Positions 32,722 through 41,035 of a stretch of 64,000 nucleotides of DNA are shown here, one piece after another (the first letter of the stretch is position 1; every line of letters starts with the position of its first letter). The DNA lies in the NCBI RefSeq assembly GCF_042678945.1, contig NZ_JBHTLM010000017.1, forward strand, positions 1-64,000, in the 5' to 3' direction. The notes under the pieces are model-generated. The model was not told the DNA's origin. It saw only the letters and a program-made list of their open reading frames with translations, and did no database searches. A program made the position numbers and the translations under genes. The stretch is from Fontibacillus puldeungensis. GTDB taxonomy: Bacteria; Bacillota; Bacilli; Paenibacillales; Paenibacillaceae.

Positions 32722-33858
32722 TTAATTTTGCATGATAAAGTCGCGCTCAATGGTGCTTCTCTCGTCAAACATGCGCAAAATTTCATATTTGGTATTACGT
32801 TGAGCCGGAATTTTTCCCGCCTCACGAATAATTTTCAATATTGACTCAATATTGACCTTGTATGTTGCACCCGCTGAGGACACGACATTCTCCTCAATCA
32901 TCGTGCTGCCGAAATCGTTGCAGCCATATTGCAGTGATAGCTTGCCAACCTCAGGCCCCATCGTAACCCATGAGGATTGCAGGTTCTTGATGTTGTCGAG
33001 CACGATCCGGCTGATCGCCACCGTTTTCAGGTAAGATTCCGGAGTTTGTCTCTCCTGCTTCAGGTTCGTATTGTCCGGTTGGAACGTCCAAGGGATAAAG
33101 GCAAGGAAGCCTTCCGAAGGATAGCCATTTTGAATGCATTCATCCTGGGCCTCCCGAACGCGCAGCAAATGGAGTGCCCGCTCCTCGAGCGATTCGCCGA
33201 ACCCGATGACCATCGTTGCAGTTGTGTTCATACCGATTTTATGGGCTGTCTGCATGACGTCCATCCAGTCTCTCCAGGAGCCTTTAAGTCGGCTGATTTT
33301 CTGGCGAGTACGATCATCCAAAATTTCAGCTCCGCCACCTGGCAGCGAATCAAGACCGGCTTCGTGGATTTGGCGAAGCACTTCCTCTAAGCTTAGGCCG
33401 TCCGATACTTCTTTCATTTTCATAATTTCTGCCGGTGAGAAGGAGTGCATCGTAATATTAGGGAAACGCTGCTTAATCGCCTTGAGCAGATTGATGTAGT
33501 AGCTAAAAGGTAAATTCGGGTTCGTCCCGCCTTGCATCAAAATTTCCGTTCCGCCTACATCGATCGTTTCCTGAATTTTTTGGAAAATAGCTTCATCCGG
33601 CAGAACATAACCTTCCTCAGAGCCGGGTCGTCTGTAAAACGCACAAAACCGGCAATAGACATCACAGATGTTCGTATAATTCACGTTGCGCCCAATCACG
33701 AAGGTCGTAATCGGTTCCGGGTGCTTCCGCTCCATCAAAATGTTGGCGACATGCCCCATTTTCTCCACTTCATCAGACTCGTAAAGCTTGATGGTATCAT
33801 TCAAGTCCAGGCGTTCGCCACGGAGCGCCTTATCTAATATATCGTTGATCGCAGCCAT
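32722..33858 (-). CDS. mqnC: Cyclic dehypoxanthinyl futalosine synthase MqnC
   Basis: The 378-residue radical-SAM enzyme catalyses the cyclisation step of the futalosine route to menaquinone. The cluster motif CDVYCRFCAF is near residue 66, after the family-typical YTNICDVYCRFC context; QGGTNP and SLPGGGAEILDD are also MqnC-like, and the C-terminal LGTMI-like FGSTMIEENVVSSAG is diagnostic. The route differs from the MenFDHBEC pathway of Bacillus subtilis. No other mqn gene is in the window. A terminator of the preceding operon separates it from metC. Confidence 0.9.
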   Translation of the reverse strand: MAAINDILDKALRGERLDLNDTIKLYESDEVEKMGHVANILMERKHPEPITTFVIGRNVNYTNICDVYCRFCAFYRRPGSEEGYVLPDEAIFQKIQETIDVGGTEILMQGGTNPNLPFSYYINLLKAIKQRFPNITMHSFSPAEIMKMKEVSDGLSLEEVLRQIHEAGLDSLPGGGAEILDDRTRQKISRLKGSWRDWMDVMQTAHKIGMNTTATMVIGFGESLEERALHLLRVREAQDECIQNGYPSEGFLAFIPWTFQPDNTNLKQERQTPESYLKTVAISRIVLDNIKNLQSSWVTMGPEVGKLSLQYGCNDFGSTMIEENVVSSAGATYKVNIESILKIIREAGKIPAQRNTKYEILRMFDERSTIERDFIMQN

Positions 33859-33943
33859 TTCACTGCCTCCTTGAAACTAAGAAATGATAGAAATAATGTT
33901 GAAAATTTTAGAGTTCTAGCCCCATCGTAACATAATCATGGGC

Positions 33944-33976
33944 AGAAAAACAGCACCCGATCACAGGATCGGATGC
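33944..33976 (-). terminator. Terminator of the metA-metI-metC operon
   Basis: On the minus strand GCATCCGATC and GATCGGGTGC pair (one G-U) around a 4-nt loop and TGTTTTT follows. It is ~370 nt after metC, so the transcript includes the repeat array at 34105-34290. Confidence 0.7.
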
Positions 33977-34104
33977 TTGAGCTGGTATTGCAAGTACTGC
34001 CTCTGCCTAGTCGCTAAAACTCATCTGGAACTATCGCAGGTACTCGGGCAGGCTTCATAAAAACTGACTCGAACCTGTTCCTGATATGCTCCTGCTAACG
34101 GCTG

Positions 34105-34290
34105 CCTAACGAACTGAATAAGCGCTATTTGGGCAAAAACGTAACTTTTGAAAACCTAACGAATCTATTAGCGCTTATTTGGCCGATTTGGCCGCTAGAC
34201 CGGTGCAAAATGAGCAAATAAGCTCGCCTGGGTTCGTTAGATTTCAAAATGGACCCTCTTGTCCCAAATAGCGTCTATTGGATTCGTTAG
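34105..34290. repeat. Nested inverted array of four CTAACGAA units
   Basis: Units of ~30 bp with consensus CTAACGAA-n-ATA(A)GCGCTATTTGG occur at 34105-34134 and 34155-34184 (forward) and at 34206-34240 and 34261-34290 (reverse). Unit 1 can pair with unit 4 and unit 2 with unit 3. The region 33977-34346 has no gene. Confidence 0.8.
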
Positions 34291-34346
34291 AGCGAAGATC
34301 GTGGGATATACAGAGCACCACACGGCCTCATTCAGCTGCAGCTTAT

Positions 34347-35516
34347 TCAGCTCCGCTTCAGGGCTTGGTCCAAATCGGCGATCAGGTCGCCGATATCTTC
34401 AAGGCCGACAGAGAAGCGCAGCAGACCGCCCGTTATCCCCCGCTCAGCGCGAACCTCCTTCGGCATTGAGGCGTGCGACATCATCGCCGGATAAGAGAGG
34501 ATGCTTTCGACTGCGCCAAGGCTGACGGCGACAAGTGGAAGCTTAACCTCGCTGAGCAACCGCTTCGCCCGGTCCTCGGAGCCGACGTCGAATGATACGA
34601 CCGCCCCGTATCCGGTTGACTGCTTCTCCTGCACCTCCCTACCGGGATGATCCGGCAGGCCGGGATAATAGACAGCATCAATATCGCTGCGCTCATCCAG
34701 CCAATCCGCAAGCTTGCGCGCGCTGATCTCGCTGTGCGCCATACGGGCACCCAGCGTCTTCATACCACGCATGAGCAGCCAGGATTCCTGCGCACCAAGC
34801 ACGGTACCAAGTCCGTTTTGCAAATATTTCAGTTGCCGACCAACTTCATCATTGCCAGCAACCGCAAGGCCGGCAAGCACGTCGCTATGGCCGCTAAGGA
34901 ACTTGGTAGCGCTATGCAGTACAATGTCTGCTCCAAGCTCGATCGGGCGCTGGTAGTAAGGAGTCATAAACGTATTATCTACGATGCTAAGTAGTCCGTG
35001 TTCATGCGCCCAGGCAGATATGTCCGCAATATCAGTAATTTTTAGTGTCGGGTTGGATGGTGTTTCCATATAAACCGCTCTGGTGTTAGGCTTAAGCGCG
35101 GCCTTTACCTGCTCCGGTTTCGTCATATCAACGAATGTTGTTTCGATGTTCATCCGGCTCATAATCGTGGTCAGCAGCCGGTATGTACCGCCGTATACAT
35201 CCTCCGTCACGATAATGTGATCGCCAGCCGACAGCAGCATGAACGTAGTCGAAATAGCCGACATCCCGCTGGAAAACGCAAAGCCCTGTGTACCACCCTC
35301 AAGAACAGCAATGTACTCCTCGAGCGCCTCCCGTGTCGGATTGCCCGAGCGGCTGTAGTCATGCTTCGGTGGGTTAAAAATATCGTAATGATGGAATGTC
35401 GATGCTTGGTAAATCGGCACACTGGACGCTCCCGTGGCACGATCTACCTCACCGCCAAAATGAATCAGCTTTGTCTCAAACTTCTTCTCGCTGCGTCCAT
35501 GATCTTTATTCGGCAT
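34347..35516 (-). CDS. metC: Cystathionine beta-lyase family protein MetC
   Basis: The 389-residue Cys/Met-metabolism PLP enzyme cleaves cystathionine to homocysteine (a gamma-lyase activity is also possible). PLP lysine is in LHSATKFLSGHSD near residue 203; SSGMSAIST, YGGTYRLL and RGMKTLGARM are family motifs. It overlaps the metI stop by 11 nt; GGAGG lies before the ATG at 35516. By place and order it matches metC of the Bacillus metIC operon, under control of the SAM riboswitch upstream of metA. Confidence 0.88.
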   Translation of the reverse strand: MPNKDHGRSEKKFETKLIHFGGEVDRATGASSVPIYQASTFHHYDIFNPPKHDYSRSGNPTREALEEYIAVLEGGTQGFAFSSGMSAISTTFMLLSAGDHIIVTEDVYGGTYRLLTTIMSRMNIETTFVDMTKPEQVKAALKPNTRAVYMETPSNPTLKITDIADISAWAHEHGLLSIVDNTFMTPYYQRPIELGADIVLHSATKFLSGHSDVLAGLAVAGNDEVGRQLKYLQNGLGTVLGAQESWLLMRGMKTLGARMAHSEISARKLADWLDERSDIDAVYYPGLPDHPGREVQEKQSTGYGAVVSFDVGSEDRAKRLLSEVKLPLVAVSLGAVESILSYPAMMSHASMPKEVRAERGITGGLLRFSVGLEDIGDLIADLDQALKRS

Positions 35517-36753
35517 GTCCTTCTCCTCCTTCAACTTCCTGACGTGCTGCTTCCAGCGCCCAGCTCAAATCAGCAATCAAATCGTCCACATGCTCAATGC
35601 CTACCGAGAACCGAAGCAAACGATCATCGACGCCCACCGCCTCACGAATTTCCGCAGGAATATCGGCGTGCGTTTGTACGGCTGGGTAAGTCATCAGAGA
35701 TTCTACTCCGCCCAAGCTTTCGGCAAATGCGATCAGCCGTAGATTGCGAAGTACCGGCTCAACGTAGCGGGCATCCGTCACCTTGAAGGAGAATATGCCT
35801 GTATTTCCGCTCGATTGTTTGTTTTGTGTAGCGTACCCCGGATGATCCTCCAGCCCCGGATAAAACACCTCAGCCACCTGCGGATGCTGCTGCAAATATT
35901 TAGCGATGGCAAGCGCATTGCTCTGATGGCGCTCCATGCGGAGAGCCAACGTCTTCATCCCGCGCATCAGCTGATACGAGTCGCTCGGACTAAGCACGGC
36001 CCCGATGGAATTATGCAGAATGCCGACCTCTTTAGATAACACTTCACCTTTCGTGACGATTAACCCGGCCAGCACATCGTTATGTCCGCCCAAATATTTG
36101 GTGGCGCTATGTACCACAATGTCAGCTCCGAGCTCAAGCGGTCGCTGGAAATACGGTGTAAGCAGTGTATTGTCCACAATGGTCAGCAAGCCATGTCTGC
36201 GCGCCCACCCGGATACGGCCTCAATGTCGGTAACCATCATTAGCGGATTGGTCGGCGTTTCGATAAACAACGCTTTCGTGTTCGGCTTGCGCACGCTCTC
36301 CAGCGCATCTAAATCATTTGTATCCACGTACGAAGCGGTTACCCCGAATTTCGACATAATACGCTCCAGCAAACGGTACGTTCCCCCATACAAATCCAGC
36401 GATACGATCAAATGGTCACCTTGCCCAAATAAAGTAAATACGGTTTGCAGCGCGGCCATCCCGGAGCTGCAGGCAAACCCTGCATCCCCTGATTCTAAGG
36501 TAGCTGCCGCGTCTTCAAGTACTTTACGGGTCGGGCTTTTCGTTCTGGCATAATCGAATCCGGTACTTTGCCCAAGCCGAGGATGCCGAAACGCGGTCGC
36601 TTGATAGATTGGATAATTCACGGCCCCAGTGACCGGATCCTCTACCGAACCGATTTGCGCCAAAACGGATTCGATACGCCAATGGTTTTCTTTACAGTTG
36701 TCCTTACAGTTACAGTTACCGTTGTTCTTGCTTTGCTCCTTCTGTTCCCCCAT
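35506..36753 (-). CDS. metI: Cystathionine gamma-synthase/O-acetylhomoserine thiolyase MetI
   Basis: The 415-residue PLP enzyme joins O-acetylhomoserine with cysteine (or sulfide) on the way to methionine. PLP lysine is in VHSATKYLGGHND near 235; SSGMAALQT and YGGTYRLLERIM are typical. The start is the ATG at 36753, 7 nt after GGAGGG. The first ~30 residues form an extra, Cys-, Asn- and Lys-rich segment (NCNCKDNCKENHW) not found in typical members, which might bind metal. It is the middle gene of metA-metI-metC, 17 bp after metA. Confidence 0.9.
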   Translation of the reverse strand: MGEQKEQSKNNGNCNCKDNCKENHWRIESVLAQIGSVEDPVTGAVNYPIYQATAFRHPRLGQSTGFDYARTKSPTRKVLEDAAATLESGDAGFACSSGMAALQTVFTLFGQGDHLIVSLDLYGGTYRLLERIMSKFGVTASYVDTNDLDALESVRKPNTKALFIETPTNPLMMVTDIEAVSGWARRHGLLTIVDNTLLTPYFQRPLELGADIVVHSATKYLGGHNDVLAGLIVTKGEVLSKEVGILHNSIGAVLSPSDSYQLMRGMKTLALRMERHQSNALAIAKYLQQHPQVAEVFYPGLEDHPGYATQNKQSSGNTGIFSFKVTDARYVEPVLRNLRLIAFAESLGGVESLMTYPAVQTHADIPAEIREAVGVDDRLLRFSVGIEHVDDLIADLSWALEAARQEVEGGEGHAE

Positions 36754-36770
36754 CTGTCGTCCCTCCAATA

Positions 36771-37706
36771 TTAGATCTCGTAAACAAATTCAGCTAATTG
36801 GTCGATGTCGTACGGAGTTTCTTGATACACATAGTAGTTTAGCCAATTGGAAAATAATAAGTTTGCATGGCCTCGCCAAGTCGATCGTGGAGCTCGCATA
36901 GGGTCATTATTCGGAAAATAGTTTTGTGGCAGAGCCATCTCAAGTCCTTTAGCCACATCGCGTTCATACTCCCATTTCAGGGAATCCGGATCGTATTCGG
37001 AATGTCCGGTAACAAAAATCTGCTTCCCGTTTTTGCTTGCCACGAGGTATACACCGGCATCTTCGGATTCCGCCAAAATTTCCAGTTCAGGCATCCGCTC
37101 GATATCGTCCCGCCGCACATCGGTATGCCGGGAATGCGGCACCTGAAACACTTCGTCAAAGCCGCGGACTAATTTAACACGCGGGTTGTTGACGACGTGC
37201 GAGAACACCCCGAAGCATTTTTTCGGAAGATGCACTTTACGAACGCCATAGTGGTAATAGAGGCCTGCCTGGGAAGCCCAGCAAATATGCATCGTCGATG
37301 TGACGTGGGTTTTGCTCCATTCAAAAATTTCTTTAAGCTCTTCCCAGTAATTCACTTCTTCAAATTCAAGCTGCTCCACCGGGGCTCCCGTAACGATCAT
37401 GCCGTCAAACCAGAGATTTTTGATCTCGCCAAACGTTTTATAGAACATTTCCAAATGCTCCGCGGACGTATTTTTCGAGGTATGGGAGATCGGATGCAGC
37501 AGCACGATTTCGATTTGCAGGGGAGTATTCCCAAGTAAACGCAATATTTGCGATTCCGTCGTTTCTTTTGTCGGCATCAGGTTCAGGATTGCAATTCGCA
37601 AAGGTCGGATATCCTGATGATAAGCCCGACTTTCGTCCATTACGAAAATGTTCTCGTTCGTGAGCACTTCTTTGGCTGGTAGGTGATCTGGTACTTTAAT
37701 CGGCAT
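36771..37706 (-). CDS. metA: Homoserine O-acetyltransferase MetA
   Basis: The 311-residue MetA-family enzyme activates homoserine in methionine synthesis. The catalytic cysteine is in HICWASQAGLYYHYG near 142, and the His-Glu pair in VTGHSEYD near 235. In the loop VTGAPVEQLEFEEV the residue at the acyl-CoA specificity position is Glu, where E. coli has Gly (GAPLG); Glu is linked to acetyl-CoA use, so I call it an acetyltransferase. The ATG at 37706 follows AAGGAGTG. It is the first gene of the operon, behind the SAM riboswitch. Confidence 0.93.
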   Translation of the reverse strand: MPIKVPDHLPAKEVLTNENIFVMDESRAYHQDIRPLRIAILNLMPTKETTESQILRLLGNTPLQIEIVLLHPISHTSKNTSAEHLEMFYKTFGEIKNLWFDGMIVTGAPVEQLEFEEVNYWEELKEIFEWSKTHVTSTMHICWASQAGLYYHYGVRKVHLPKKCFGVFSHVVNNPRVKLVRGFDEVFQVPHSRHTDVRRDDIERMPELEILAESEDAGVYLVASKNGKQIFVTGHSEYDPDSLKWEYERDVAKGLEMALPQNYFPNNDPMRAPRSTWRGHANLLFSNWLNYYVYQETPYDIDQLAEFVYEI

Positions 37707-37767
37707 AATCGGTTTCACTCCTTCGTCAAAATGAGGTGAAATCATATCGGTTGAAAGCTGGCGATAA

Positions 37768-37949
37768 CAAGAAAGACCTCTCTCACGTGGAGAAAGGTCG
37801 TCAATTATTCCTGAATGCGCCTCTCTCATCTCTCAGAACCCGTTTAAGCATGAGTCTTATACGGATCTGCAAGAATTAGCACCGCTGCGATATAAAATCG
37901 CCGGTTGCCGGGTATCATCGGGCTAGTCCCTCCACCTGCTCTTGATAAG
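37768..37949 (-). promoter_or_regulatory. SAM-I (S-box) riboswitch of metA-metI-metC
   Basis: On the minus strand the aptamer starts with CTTATCAAGAGCAGG (37949), then GGTGGAGGGACTAGCCCGAT, CCCGGCAACC, GGTGCTAATTCTTGCAG and TGAGAGATGAGAG, all in S-box order. The terminator stem GACCTTTCTC/GAGAGAGGTC with UUUCUU is at 37772-37799. Transcription stops when SAM is plentiful. Confidence 0.96.
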
Positions 37950-38007
37950 ATTTCGCTTTATTTAATTGTTTGGGAGTCATTTAACAACTCAAAAACTCCT
38001 TGAAATC

Positions 38008-38036
38008 ACTTTAATGGATCGGAATGCTTACGTCAA
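38008..38036 (-). promoter_or_regulatory. Promoter of the met operon
   Basis: On the minus strand TTGACG (38031-38036), 17 bp, TAAAGT (38008-38013), about 50 bp before the riboswitch aptamer. Confidence 0.6.
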
Positions 38037-38103
38037 GAACCGATCTGCAAAATCATTATTTTCAGGTACCTGTTTCTCGGTTGCACCATACTATACTTTT
38101 GGG

Positions 38104-38133
38104 TTGAAACATTTCATGCGGTGGCGTTATACT
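38104..38133 (+). promoter_or_regulatory. corA promoter
   Basis: TTGAAA (38104-38109), 18 bp, TATACT (38128-38133). The start near 38140 gives a ~295-nt untranslated leader. Confidence 0.6.
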
Positions 38134-38139
38134 AGACAA

Positions 38140-38434
38140 GTGCTGAAAGGCCTTTAGGTCAAAGACGCCATCAATTGTTCCATAATTAACCCTTTTACAG
38201 TGAGGTGAAACCGAGAAATGGAAGGCGACCCGAGTCCGCAGAGGACAACCGAAGATTTACAATCGCATAGGAAAACGATCAGCCACGGCACTTGCGGATC
38301 GAAGCAGGGCCCTTCGTTTCGCGGTGTTTTCATAAAACGCCTTGTTCAGGTGTGCTAAAAACAGCTGGTCTCTTTCCTGTGCTCATAACAAGAGCATAAC
38401 CCTGGCAAAAGCCAGGGGAAAGGGAGTGAAAGAG
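38140..38434 (+). promoter_or_regulatory. Long structured leader of corA, class unknown
   Basis: The 295-nt leader has no ORF with a ribosome site. Stems I can see: GTCC/GGAC at 38234-38246, GGTGTTTT-cat-AAAACGCC near 38322-38341 followed by UUGUUC, and CCCTGGC-aaaa-GCCAGGG at 38400-38417, which ends at the corA ribosome site. A purine-rich block GTGAGGTGAAACCGAGAAAT precedes them. It does not show the conserved blocks of the M-box magnesium riboswitch. Confidence 0.5.
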
Positions 38435-39370
38435 ATGAAGATCCGTCACGTTAAAGCCGGCGTATTTACAGCTATTGAGGATTTGGAACTGACTACCACC
38501 GCGCCGGAGGAAGGCTTCTACTGGATCGACGCGGACGTGGAAGATCTTGCCGAGCTGCAGCCGCTTTTTTCGCTGCATGATTTGGCCGTTGAGGATTGCT
38601 TAACCGAGGAGGAGCAACGTCCTAAGATCGAAACGTACGATAACCATTATTTTATCGTGGTCAATAGCATTCGATATGACGATGAGGAAATTTTTCTGCG
38701 GTCATTGAACATTTTTTTAGGACGGCATTATATGATTACCGTTACCAAGCAGAAAATCAACGAACTGCGCGCCGTGAAGCCCATTTTGTGGGAACAGGAG
38801 GTCAATGAACCCGACCGGTTCCTCTATCTGCTGATCGACCTTGTCGTCGACAATTACTTTACGGTTGGCGACCGAATCGAAGTCAAAATCGAAAAGCTTG
38901 AAGAAGACATCCTGATGCATACGAAACGCTCGCATTTGAATGAAATCATCGGTCTGCGAAGCGAAATTTTGTGGCTCAAGAAGGTTTTGGGTCCGCAAAA
39001 GGAAGTTATAAATATTTTGAATAAAAAAGACTTACGCCTGATCGACGATCAGCTGCAAAAATACTTCAGCGATATTTATGAAAATGCAGTTAAAATTTCG
39101 GAAAACTTTGATACTTTCCGCGAGTTGATGGGCAACTTACGAGAAGCTTATCAATCGGCGATCGCCAACCGGGCGAACGAGATCATGCGCGTATTTACGG
39201 CTATCACAACTATTTTTATACCGCTAACCTTAATCACAGGGATCTACGGCATGAACTTCGACAATATGCCTGAACTGCATTCAAAATATGGGTATTTTAT
39301 TGTTCTCGGCATTATGGGTGTACTAGGTGCCGGCATGTATTATTTGTTCCGCAAGCGGGACTGGATATGA
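38435..39370 (+). CDS. corA: CorA-family magnesium/divalent cation transporter
   Basis: The 311-residue channel has a large cytoplasmic N-terminal domain (1-245) and two C-terminal membrane helices (about 252-270 and 285-304) joined by the signature YGMNF (271-275), which forms the pore entrance. The last residues FRKRDWI are typical. I start it at the ATG at 38435, with GGGAGTG at good spacing; the in-frame sequence back to 38342 is leader RNA. It takes up Mg2+ (or Co2+/Ni2+). The leader may control it; a terminator follows. Confidence 0.93.
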   Translation: MKIRHVKAGVFTAIEDLELTTTAPEEGFYWIDADVEDLAELQPLFSLHDLAVEDCLTEEEQRPKIETYDNHYFIVVNSIRYDDEEIFLRSLNIFLGRHYMITVTKQKINELRAVKPILWEQEVNEPDRFLYLLIDLVVDNYFTVGDRIEVKIEKLEEDILMHTKRSHLNEIIGLRSEILWLKKVLGPQKEVINILNKKDLRLIDDQLQKYFSDIYENAVKISENFDTFRELMGNLREAYQSAIANRANEIMRVFTAITTIFIPLTLITGIYGMNFDNMPELHSKYGYFIVLGIMGVLGAGMYYLFRKRDWI

Positions 39371-39391
39371 AACTTTTGCTGTAAACACAAG

Positions 39392-39458
39392 ACGCCAACC
39401 GGGCTGTGAACTTTCGAGAACACGGGAGTTCGCAGCCAGGCTGGCGTTTTTTTCTTAG
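39392..39458 (+). terminator. Intrinsic terminator of corA
   Basis: ACGCCA...TGGCGT encloses GGCTG-t-GAACT/GAGTTC-g-CAGCC, and seven U residues follow. Confidence 0.8.
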
Positions 39459-39468
39459 CTAAACTAGT

Positions 39469-40473
39469 TTAGCTAGCACTCTGAGCCACATCCTGATGTC
39501 TGCGGTAGCGAATGCGTATTAGCCGAAGCCGTTCGTACAGCACGTCCAAATTTCCGGCTTCCGCCACCTCAATCCCGTATACCTTTTGCAGCACCGGCTT
39601 TAAAAGATGATCTCCAAGCTCCTCATAAGCCTGCCAAACGGCGGTTTGCTCTGCTTCCGGCATCTCCTGCAGCTCCGAGCTTACCAAAGGATCGGTATCG
39701 TATCCTTCCCTCTCAAGCGTTTCAAGAAACTCTACCGCCTCCCTGCGCTCAATTCCTGCCCGGGTACATATGTCCGATACATTTAAGCCCTCAGCTAACG
39801 ACTCGAGCACCGAACGGCGAATGCTGAATTTCTCCATTTCGGCACGAAACTTCGCTTCTTTTTGTTTGTAAAGCCATGAACGGAACGTCTCGTTGTCGAT
39901 TTCACGGTTAACCCAATCCAGAGGAAACTCTCTGAGCCGCTCTGCCGGCTGGGTTATTTCCAGCAGCTCCGCGCCATACTCAGACGCCTTATTCTCGCCT
40001 ACGCCGGGAAGCTGCATCAGCTCCTCTACCGTTTTAGGCAGAAAAACACTGATCATCCGCAGCAGTCGGTTGCTGGCGATCATATACGGGGCTTTTCGAT
40101 CAGCCGCTGCTTTACGTCTGCGCCAAGCGCATAGTTCGCCGTATAAAGGTTCGTTCCCGTTCATTTCACTGTAACAGATGAGCTTCTGCCCAGCCATGCC
40201 GCGACCGGTCAGATCCTCCTTCTCATCCCAAATGCCTTCCATCACAGGCCTAAACCCTTCCCCTAACTTAATCGCCAGACGATGTCTATATACGTGAAGC
40301 ATCTCCGACCAGGAACCTCCTTCGTACCACAACTCCTCCTGCTGTCCCTCCGCAATCAACTCATTCCAGCCCATACGCCACTGTCCTTCTTCTTCCCCGA
40401 TCCAGATTTGCGCCCCTTTCATCATGGACTCTGGTCCTTTCTTCTCCAAGCTGTTCAAAAACACGATTCGCAT
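39469..40473 (-). CDS. HRDC-domain protein
   Basis: The 334-residue protein contains an HRDC domain at about 130-200 (RRRKAAADRKAPYMIASNRLLRMISVFLPKTVEELMQLPGVGENKASEYG, of which PGVGENKASEYG is the clearest part). HRDC domains bind nucleic acid in RecQ helicases and RNase D. The C-terminus has a helix-turn-helix-like stretch (GLNVSDICTRAGIERREAVEFL), as in the RQC-associated tail of short RecQ-like proteins. There is no helicase or nuclease core. GGAGG lies before the ATG at 40473. The gene has a good promoter with a terminator just behind it. Confidence 0.75.
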   Translation of the reverse strand: MRIVFLNSLEKKGPESMMKGAQIWIGEEEGQWRMGWNELIAEGQQEELWYEGGSWSEMLHVYRHRLAIKLGEGFRPVMEGIWDEKEDLTGRGMAGQKLICYSEMNGNEPLYGELCAWRRRKAAADRKAPYMIASNRLLRMISVFLPKTVEELMQLPGVGENKASEYGAELLEITQPAERLREFPLDWVNREIDNETFRSWLYKQKEAKFRAEMEKFSIRRSVLESLAEGLNVSDICTRAGIERREAVEFLETLEREGYDTDPLVSSELQEMPEAEQTAVWQAYEELGDHLLKPVLQKVYGIEVAEAGNLDVLYERLRLIRIRYRRHQDVAQSAS

Positions 40474-40530
40474 TTTTCTTTCGCCTCCTTTGATCTCCAG
40501 CCTACGCAGGGAGATGTTTCCTCTGAAACG

Positions 40531-40572
40531 CAAAAAAGCACCCCTCTTACGATGTTCGCAAGAGAGGTGCTT
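40531..40572 (-). terminator. Promoter-proximal terminator before the HRDC gene
   Basis: On the minus strand AAGCACCTCTCTT pairs with AAGAGGGGTGCTT around a 10-nt loop and six U residues follow. It lies only ~20 nt after the predicted transcription start and ~60 nt before the HRDC start codon, so it would attenuate that gene or end a ~60-nt small RNA. Confidence 0.7.
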
Positions 40573-40598
40573 CCTCCAAACGTATACTGTTATTCCTA

Positions 40599-40626
40599 AT
40601 CATACCATGTTTTCCCACACTGTCAA
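40599..40626 (-). promoter_or_regulatory. Promoter upstream of the HRDC gene
   Basis: On the minus strand a perfect TTGACA (40621-40626), 16 bp, TATGAT (40599-40604). Start near 40592. Confidence 0.75.
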
Positions 40627-40664
40627 TGCAGATTTTCATTTACCCATCATCTCCGCTTTTCCGG

Positions 40665-40670
40665 TATAAT
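40665..40670 (+). promoter_or_regulatory. -10 element of the DUF3055 gene
   Basis: A consensus TATAAT 36 bp before the ATG at 40706, with only a poor -35 (TTTACC, 20-bp spacer). Confidence 0.4.
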
Positions 40671-40705
40671 GACTAAAGATATCCAATAACAAGGAGGCCA
40701 TCATA

Positions 40706-41008
40706 ATGGTTGACCATCATAAAGAATTAGATTTCTTGTCTGATAGCACGGAAAGTACCTCTACCCGATTTGTGACATTTATCGGCGGCTCGCTAAAGCG
40801 ATTTGATCTAGCCGTTACAACCACGGACCGCTTCTATGGAAAAAAGCTAGTAACCGATTTGCAAAACGGAAAAACCGCCATTTTGGGCACCGATGATTTG
40901 GAAGAGGAGGGGTATCTAGAGCAGATCTACAGCCTAAATGAAGAAGAAGGCGAAGAGCTCAGAACCTTTTTGAACCAGGTTGTCGGTGAAGCTTATTTTA
41001 CAGATTGA
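40706..41008 (+). CDS. DUF3055 family protein
   Basis: The 100-residue acidic, soluble protein resembles the DUF3055 family of Bacillales: STRFVTFIGGSLKRFDLAVT, YGKKLVTDLQNGKTAILG and DDLEEEGYLEQIYSLNEEEGEEL (shown here in part) are in the expected order. The function is unknown. GGAGG precedes the ATG at 40706. It is divergent from the HRDC gene and convergent with the exonuclease gene, with only 27 bp and no clear terminator between the latter two. Confidence 0.7.
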   Translation: MVDHHKELDFLSDSTESTSTRFVTFIGGSLKRFDLAVTTTDRFYGKKLVTDLQNGKTAILGTDDLEEEGYLEQIYSLNEEEGEELRTFLNQVVGEAYFTD

Positions 41009-41035
41009 TCCTCTCAGATAACCAAAAACAAAAGC

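Noticed and set aside
34105..34290. CRISPR array
   Set aside because: The units alternate in orientation, spacers are not of uniform length and no cas gene is present.
35506..35516. Possible frameshift joining metI and metC into one gene
   Set aside because: Each frame has its own start, ribosome site and complete PLP-enzyme domain; an 11-nt overlap is normal in operons.
38140..38434. M-box magnesium riboswitch
   Set aside because: I could not find the conserved GGTGAGGCTCC and GCTGCTGCCC blocks in order; only isolated likenesses occur.
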